Shown: piece by piece, positions 60,020 through 64,000 of the stretch
How the letters are laid out: every line of letters begins with the position of its first letter
Numbering within the stretch: position 1 is the first letter of the stretch
Source of the DNA: Runella zeae DSM 19591
Lineage (GTDB): Bacteria; Bacteroidota; Bacteroidia; Cytophagales; Spirosomataceae
NCBI RefSeq assembly: GCF_000423565.1
Contig: NZ_AUIF01000010.1
Span: 124,001 to 188,000, forward strand
DNA: 64,000 nucleotides
Direction of reading: 5' to 3'
Notes under the pieces: generated by a model
What the model was told of the DNA's origin: nothing
What the model saw: only the letters and a program-made list of their open reading frames with translations
Database searches by the model: none
Position numbers and translations under genes: made by a program

Positions 60020-60043
60020 AGTTTTAGAACTTTGCCAAAGTTA
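60017..60043. promoter_or_regulatory. Divergent promoter region with CAAAGTT repeats
   Basis: CAAAGTT-TTAG-AACTTTG (60017-60034) is a perfect 7-bp palindrome, and a third CAAAGTTA follows at 60036-60043. On the minus strand the last one reads TAACTTTG, a full -7 box for the TatD-like gene. A TTG about 21 bases upstream (60067-60065) is acceptable. No equally good box is seen for the rightward gene. Confidence 0.5.
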
Positions 60044-60060
60044 TTAAAAATTTAATTGTC

Positions 60061-60519
60061 ATGGCAAATATCTCTTTTCAATGCCTCCCTTTTGATCAAC
60101 TTACCCTTCGTCAGCTATATGATATATTAGCCCTTCGAATTGATGTATTTGTAGTAGAACAAAACTGCCCCTTCCACGACGCCGACCGAAAAGATTTTGT
60201 CGCATGGCATTGTGTGGGTTATGATACAGAAGGAGATTTGGTGGCTTATACCCGTCTTTTTGACGTAGATTTGTCTTTCGAAGGTTTTACTTCTATCGGG
60301 CGCGTAGCTACTTCTCACAAAGTCAGACGGCAAGGAGTTGGTCAAAAACTCATGGCTTATTCAATAGAGCAATGCCAAAACCTCTACGGCACTCATCCAA
60401 TCAAGATTGGTGCTCAAAAATACCTTTTAAAATTTTATGAGTCGTTTGGATTTCAATCAACAGGTGAAGAATACCTCGAAGACGGTATCCCACACGTGAT
60501 TATGATTCGTCCTGCTTAA
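60061..60519 (+). CDS. ElaA-like GNAT acetyltransferase
   Basis: This 152-residue protein of the ElaA branch of the GNAT superfamily transfers acetyl from acetyl-CoA to an unknown amine. The opening QLYDILALRIDVFVVEQNCP and ADRKDFVAWHCVGYD are ElaA signatures. The CoA-binding part is IGRVATSHKVRRQGVGQKLM (Arg/Gln-Gly-x-Gly). YLLKFYESFGFQSTGEEYLE is typical of the end. Its stop overlaps that of the convergent symporter gene in a shared TTAA. Confidence 0.92.
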   Translation: MANISFQCLPFDQLTLRQLYDILALRIDVFVVEQNCPFHDADRKDFVAWHCVGYDTEGDLVAYTRLFDVDLSFEGFTSIGRVATSHKVRRQGVGQKLMAYSIEQCQNLYGTHPIKIGAQKYLLKFYESFGFQSTGEEYLEDGIPHVIMIRPA

Positions 60520-61823
60520 CGCAGATTATCGGTTTTGATGTCTTCAAAATGTTCTACGTGTCCAAACGCATAGCCCATTTTGCGGCGGTCAAATTCTTTT
60601 TCGTTGTTGGCAATCCAGATAGTAGCCACACCATTGCCAATAAAATTGGTAATGGCGCGCGCTTCGGACATAAATCTATCTACCCCCAACAACAACGCCA
60701 GCCCTTCTACGGGTATCACTTTGATAGCCGTAAGGGTACTTGCTAGCACAATAAACCCGCTTCCTGTCACTCCTGCGGCACCTTTGGACGTAACCATCAA
60801 AATCCCAATAATGGTCAATATCTGGGTAAGGCTTAAATGAACATTGAAAACCTGCGCCAAAAATATCACCGCCATCGAAAGATATATGGTAGTACCGTCG
60901 AGGTTGAAAGAATAGCCCGCCGGAACGACTAAGCCCACCACCGATTTGGAACAGCCCATGCGTTCGAGTTTTTCCATAAGCGAAGGAAGCCCTGCCTCCG
61001 ACGAAGAAGTCCCCAAAACGATTAGTAGTTCTTCACGGATATAACGCAAAAACTTAAATAAATTGACCTGATAGTACCGTAGTATAAAATACAACACCAC
61101 AAACACAAACAGCGCCATTGTGATATAAACAGTAAGCATGAGTTTGCCTAAAGGTAACAAAGTATGGATGCCGTATTTGCCAATGGTATAGGCCATTCCG
61201 CCAAATGCTCCTATGGGAGCCATGAGCATGACTTTGTGCAAGCCCCAGAAGATTTTTTTGGAAATAGGGGTCAAAAATTCTACGATTCTTTCCCGAACCG
61301 AATAATTACTCACTACTACTCCCAATGTGATAGCCACCACCAATACCTGTAGCGTGACATTATCCCAAAAAAACTTCCACCAACTAAAATCTCCCGCACT
61401 TTTGGTGTATTTAGAAATATCGCCGCCTTTGATTGCTTCGGTCATTACGCCCGTGCCAGGCTGTATGATATTGGCTACCAAGACCCCAATCACCAAGGCT
61501 ATCGTCGTCACTACTTCAAAGTAAATCAGGGCTTTGGCTCCTACTTTTCCTACTTTTTTGAGATTTCCCATGCTGATAATGCCCAGCGTGATGGTCACAA
61601 AAATGATAGGATTGATAAAGAGTTTCACAATACTGATAAAAATACTACTCAAAAACTCGCTAAAAGTAGTTTTGATTTCAAATTCTGAAATCCACAAATT
61701 AAACTTGATAGGTTTGTCTAATATAGTTTTGAGCGCAACCTCAGGGTAATAATGCCCTAGCAATACCCCCAACGTAATAGCCGTCAATACCCAAAAGGTA
61801 AGGTTCGTAAAGAGTTTTTTCAT
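60516..61823 (-). CDS. Dicarboxylate/amino acid:cation symporter
   Basis: This 435-residue transporter of the DAACS (GltP/DctA) family takes up glutamate, aspartate or C4-dicarboxylates with Na or H. It has about eight membrane helices plus re-entrant hairpins. The Ser-rich tip reads LGTSSSEAGLPSL. The binding-helix motif VPAGYSFNLDGTTIYLSMAV follows, and GAAGVTGSGFIVLASTL is the second hairpin. The AEC-family gene upstream stops where this one starts (TAAATG), so the two are one transcript, perhaps for organic-acid transport in both directions. Confidence 0.92.
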   Translation of the reverse strand: MKKLFTNLTFWVLTAITLGVLLGHYYPEVALKTILDKPIKFNLWISEFEIKTTFSEFLSSIFISIVKLFINPIIFVTITLGIISMGNLKKVGKVGAKALIYFEVVTTIALVIGVLVANIIQPGTGVMTEAIKGGDISKYTKSAGDFSWWKFFWDNVTLQVLVVAITLGVVVSNYSVRERIVEFLTPISKKIFWGLHKVMLMAPIGAFGGMAYTIGKYGIHTLLPLGKLMLTVYITMALFVFVVLYFILRYYQVNLFKFLRYIREELLIVLGTSSSEAGLPSLMEKLERMGCSKSVVGLVVPAGYSFNLDGTTIYLSMAVIFLAQVFNVHLSLTQILTIIGILMVTSKGAAGVTGSGFIVLASTLTAIKVIPVEGLALLLGVDRFMSEARAITNFIGNGVATIWIANNEKEFDRRKMGYAFGHVEHFEDIKTDNLR

Positions 61824-62735
61824 TTATAAAAGGTGTATCAAAAGGTTTAACAAAGCTACTACTAGCAGCGATAAAGGAATACCCACGCCTACCATCTGAG
61901 CAGCAAGGGTCGGATTGAGTCGATAATTGGACGCCACTACTGCAATGGTATTCATCGGTCCCAAAGCTGCGCCAAGAATACACATTTCGGCTACAATACC
62001 TCTCTGTTTCAAAACTAACACGAAAAGCACAAAAATCAAGACCGGTGCCAGAATCAATTTATAACCTAAACCCCACGCTAGCGCTTTCCAATTGATATTT
62101 TTGGGCCGTAGCTCAATCTGCATTCCTATCGAAGTAAGGGCTAAAAAACTAAAAGGCGAAGAAAATTTTCGTAGCAATTCGACCATCATAGAAGGCAACT
62201 CCACACCTGATACATTGATAACAATGGCCGCACAAAAAGCCAAAAACGTAGGAAAACGCAAAACATCTCTCAAAAAACCTAAGCCTTGGGCTTGGGCGTG
62301 TGCATAATACGCCGCCGTAACGATACCCACTGTACTACAAACCAAAAATGACCCTGCTTGACTCATCAATACCCCGATGTGCATTCCTTCGTCGCCATAG
62401 AGCATTTCAAAAATCGGAAAACCCACAAAAGAAACACTCGGAATACCGGCCGTCAGAATCAAAACCGCTTCACTGTGAGGATGAAATTTTACGAATCTTT
62501 TTAAAAAATGAAAAAACAAAAAAGAAAACCCAAAAGACAACCAAGGCATCAGAATAGGTAGGGCGTATTGGGAGCTAAATTGGGTGGTAGACGTATAAAG
62601 CAGGGTAGCTGCTGGAAGGCATATATACAACAGTAAGTTGTTGATAACAAGATGTGCATCTTTGCTTAATGCGGGGATTTTTTTTAGAAATACCCCAAAC
62701 GAAAGGCACAAGACAAGAAAGAAGAGATTGGTCAT
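61824..62735 (-). CDS. AEC-family (auxin efflux carrier-like) transporter
   Basis: This 303-residue membrane protein has about ten hydrophobic segments with no long soluble domain. It resembles the bacterial AEC family (malate, malonate or other organic-acid permeases), with LLLYICLPAATLLYTSTTQF early and SFLALTSIGMQIELRPKNIN mid-protein. The C-terminal part ALGPMNTIAVVASNYRLNPT matches the second repeat. It is transcribed directly into the dicarboxylate symporter gene. The substrate is inferred only from the family and neighbour. Confidence 0.85.
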   Translation of the reverse strand: MTNLFFLVLCLSFGVFLKKIPALSKDAHLVINNLLLYICLPAATLLYTSTTQFSSQYALPILMPWLSFGFSFLFFHFLKRFVKFHPHSEAVLILTAGIPSVSFVGFPIFEMLYGDEGMHIGVLMSQAGSFLVCSTVGIVTAAYYAHAQAQGLGFLRDVLRFPTFLAFCAAIVINVSGVELPSMMVELLRKFSSPFSFLALTSIGMQIELRPKNINWKALAWGLGYKLILAPVLIFVLFVLVLKQRGIVAEMCILGAALGPMNTIAVVASNYRLNPTLAAQMVGVGIPLSLLVVALLNLLIHLL

Positions 62736-62741
62736 TGTTGA

Positions 62742-63236
62742 TTAAAAAACATAACTCCAATCTTTACCAGATTTGAATTTTGCTTCAGTTACGTCTTCAC
62801 CAGTATCGGCATCAGATAAAATTTTCCAAGTGCCATTTTCTTTACGCAATATCACATTAAACATACCATAGTAGTAATTCGTCTTGTTGTCTTTCTGGCT
62901 TGTTATTCTGTAATACCCGATTTCGTAGGCAACGCTACCTGTGACGGTACGATAAGCAAATGTAAACTCTATACTGATTTTGGTACCTGTATTTTTTTGA
63001 TAGGCAAAGTTCTGCTCATTTTGAACTTTGTACTGCTCAAATCTTGATATTTTACCTTCGCCAATCGGCATTCGTACTAGGTTTGAAGAATGAATTCCCA
63101 TAAATGCCTCTGTATTTTGTCCATTATAGGATTCTACAAAGCGTTTCCACACTTGTTCATTTATTTCTTTTTGGGAGGAAGATTGAGCCAGAACAGCATT
63201 TATTCCTAAAATAAATACAAACAGCACTTTTTGCAT
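62742..63236 (-). CDS. Exported NTF2-like (SnoaL/DUF4440-type) protein
   Basis: This 164-residue protein has a signal peptide (VLFVFILGINAVLAQ). The mature part is a cone-shaped NTF2-like fold: EINEQVWKRFVESYNGQNTE, then SYEIGYYRIT-like strands (SVAYEIGYYRITSQKDNKT) and the end VILRKENGTWKILSDADTG. Such domains bind small ligands or act as enzymes; the role here is unknown. It begins 38 bases after the deacetylase gene on the same strand and ends six bases before the AEC gene. Confidence 0.83.
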   Translation of the reverse strand: MQKVLFVFILGINAVLAQSSSQKEINEQVWKRFVESYNGQNTEAFMGIHSSNLVRMPIGEGKISRFEQYKVQNEQNFAYQKNTGTKISIEFTFAYRTVTGSVAYEIGYYRITSQKDNKTNYYYGMFNVILRKENGTWKILSDADTGEDVTEAKFKSGKDWSYVF

Positions 63237-63274
63237 GATAAACGAGCTTTGAGAAGGTAAATATAGCCAAATCG

Positions 63275-64000
63275 CTATCGAAACAAAAACTTGTATCCCG
63301 ACACAATCGCGTGTAAATGAGCAGGCGTATCAATAGGCGGAAAAGCAAATCGAGGAAGTGCGAGCGTGGGATGGGAAAGCGAATGAGTTTGGATATTCAT
63401 CAAGCCTCGCTGATAGCCCGCCTCTTGTGCGATGGCAATAGTAGACTCATCGATTTCGGCAAGGCTTCCATAAGGATATACTATCGTATCTACCAATGTT
63501 CCTAATTGCTTTTCAAGCCGCTTTTTTGATTCTATTAACTCATATTGTTTTTGGTGGTCCGGCAAAAATTTCAGCACTCTATGCGTCATGGTGTGAGAAG
63601 CGATGCTATGCCCACGCTGATGCAAGTCTTGGATTTGGCTCCAATTCATGAATTGATACCGAAGTGGTTCTTGGTTCGACAACTCATACGACCATGCGTT
63701 TTTTTTGCATATTTCTTTCAATAACCCATAGATATCTGCCACCTGATGCTCATATACGTACTTTTTAAATTTTCGGGTAAGTCCATTGAGCGTTTCGTCA
63801 TTGGTACCAATTTGAAAAGGCTCACGATGATCATTCAAAGGCAACCAAATAGGCTGATGTTGGTGTTGGTGCAGCAACAAAAACAGGTGGTCGCGCCAAA
63901 TATGGGGATATTGCCCATCTACCAAAGCAGGACATACTGCAAAAAGCGCCCTGATATTGTACTTATCCAGAATGGGTGCCAAAACACTATAATTGTTGGC
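63275..64000 (-). CDS. Polysaccharide deacetylase-like protein, cut at the window edge
   Basis: The minus-strand frame is open from the window edge, giving at least 241 residues, and a TTG at 63982 is internal. Upstream residues ANNYSVLAPILDKYNIRALF match the first NodB strand, so the start, with the catalytic Asp-Asp motif, lies outside. The metal/active-site motif GHSIASHTMTHRVL (His-x3-His) is present, followed by YPYGSLAEID. NodB-family enzymes deacetylate chitin-like or peptidoglycan sugars. An insertion of about 100 residues between motifs 1 and 2 is longer than usual. No export signal can be judged. Confidence 0.85.
   Translation of the reverse strand, partial: ANNYSVLAPILDKYNIRALFAVCPALVDGQYPHIWRDHLFLLLHQHQHQPIWLPLNDHREPFQIGTNDETLNGLTRKFKKYVYEHQVADIYGLLKEICKKNAWSYELSNQEPLRYQFMNWSQIQDLHQRGHSIASHTMTHRVLKFLPDHQKQYELIESKKRLEKQLGTLVDTIVYPYGSLAEIDESTIAIAQEAGYQRGLMNIQTHSLSHPTLALPRFAFPPIDTPAHLHAIVSGYKFLFR

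Overview
The window is chromosomal DNA of a member of the Bacteroidota, most likely a Cytophagales-type organism (the order is an inference). Supporting signs are several -7 boxes of the form TAnnTTTG with a TTG about 18 bases upstream, few Shine-Dalgarno sites, paired OmpH/Skp genes behind bamA, two PorG-like DUF6089 outer-membrane proteins beside nadK, a LytS/LytTR two-component pair, and very large secreted proteins with SdrD-B-like modules. I see no rRNA or tRNA gene, CRISPR array, prophage or intact insertion sequence.

Layout. 1-9.5 kb: the tail of an unidentified gene, then two paralogous giant secreted proteins (1300 and 1545 aa) that share an indel-free 387-residue C-terminal cassette and a similar upstream element. 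9.6-15.8 kb: rfbB and galE on the minus strand, a SirB1-like protein, a phosphopantetheinyl transferase, a WD40 protein and a MATE exporter. 15.8-20.7 kb: uppS, bamA and two skp/ompH genes for envelope biogenesis, ending at a 201-bp self-complementary repeat. 20.9-24.7 kb: corA, an ECF sigma / anti-sigma-like / DUF4097 operon, and a VanZ-like gene. 24.7-29.7 kb (minus strand): LytS-type kinase, LytTR regulator and two tandem MFS transporters. 29.9-38.1 kb: a lipoprotein, a Tat-exported sugar-isomerase-like protein, a long PurF-like enzyme, a CDF metal exporter, a Nudix hydrolase, a LysE exporter, a secreted hydrolase and an sdpR/sdpI pair. 38.2-43.2 kb: an OmpA-family protein, a CBS protein, nadK and two PorG-like genes. 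43.2-46.8 kb: dipeptide epimerase, an AONS/KBL-like PLP enzyme, a membrane protein and a MarR regulator. 47.1-54.1 kb: a TetR-TolC-MFP-RND efflux operon behind a long inverted-repeat operator candidate. 54.1-64 kb: MsrB lipoprotein, an Rpn-like PD-(D/E)XK protein, a secreted esterase, a GntR/periplasmic-binding hybrid regulator, tcdA, a TatD-like hydrolase, an ElaA-like acetyltransferase, a DAACS symporter with an AEC carrier, an NTF2-like protein and a polysaccharide deacetylase cut by the window edge.

Functionally this is mostly core envelope, transport and housekeeping content, tightly packed: two convergent pairs share stop-codon bases and two more are 3-4 bases apart. The least-explained parts are the giant secreted paralogues, the 201-bp repeat, the sdpRI pair without a recognisable toxin, the dipeptide-epimerase/PLP pair, and the separation of uppS-bamA-skp-skp from CBS-nadK-porG, which are usually contiguous in this phylum. 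Some starts were moved from the longest open frame to a downstream ATG, as explained gene by gene.
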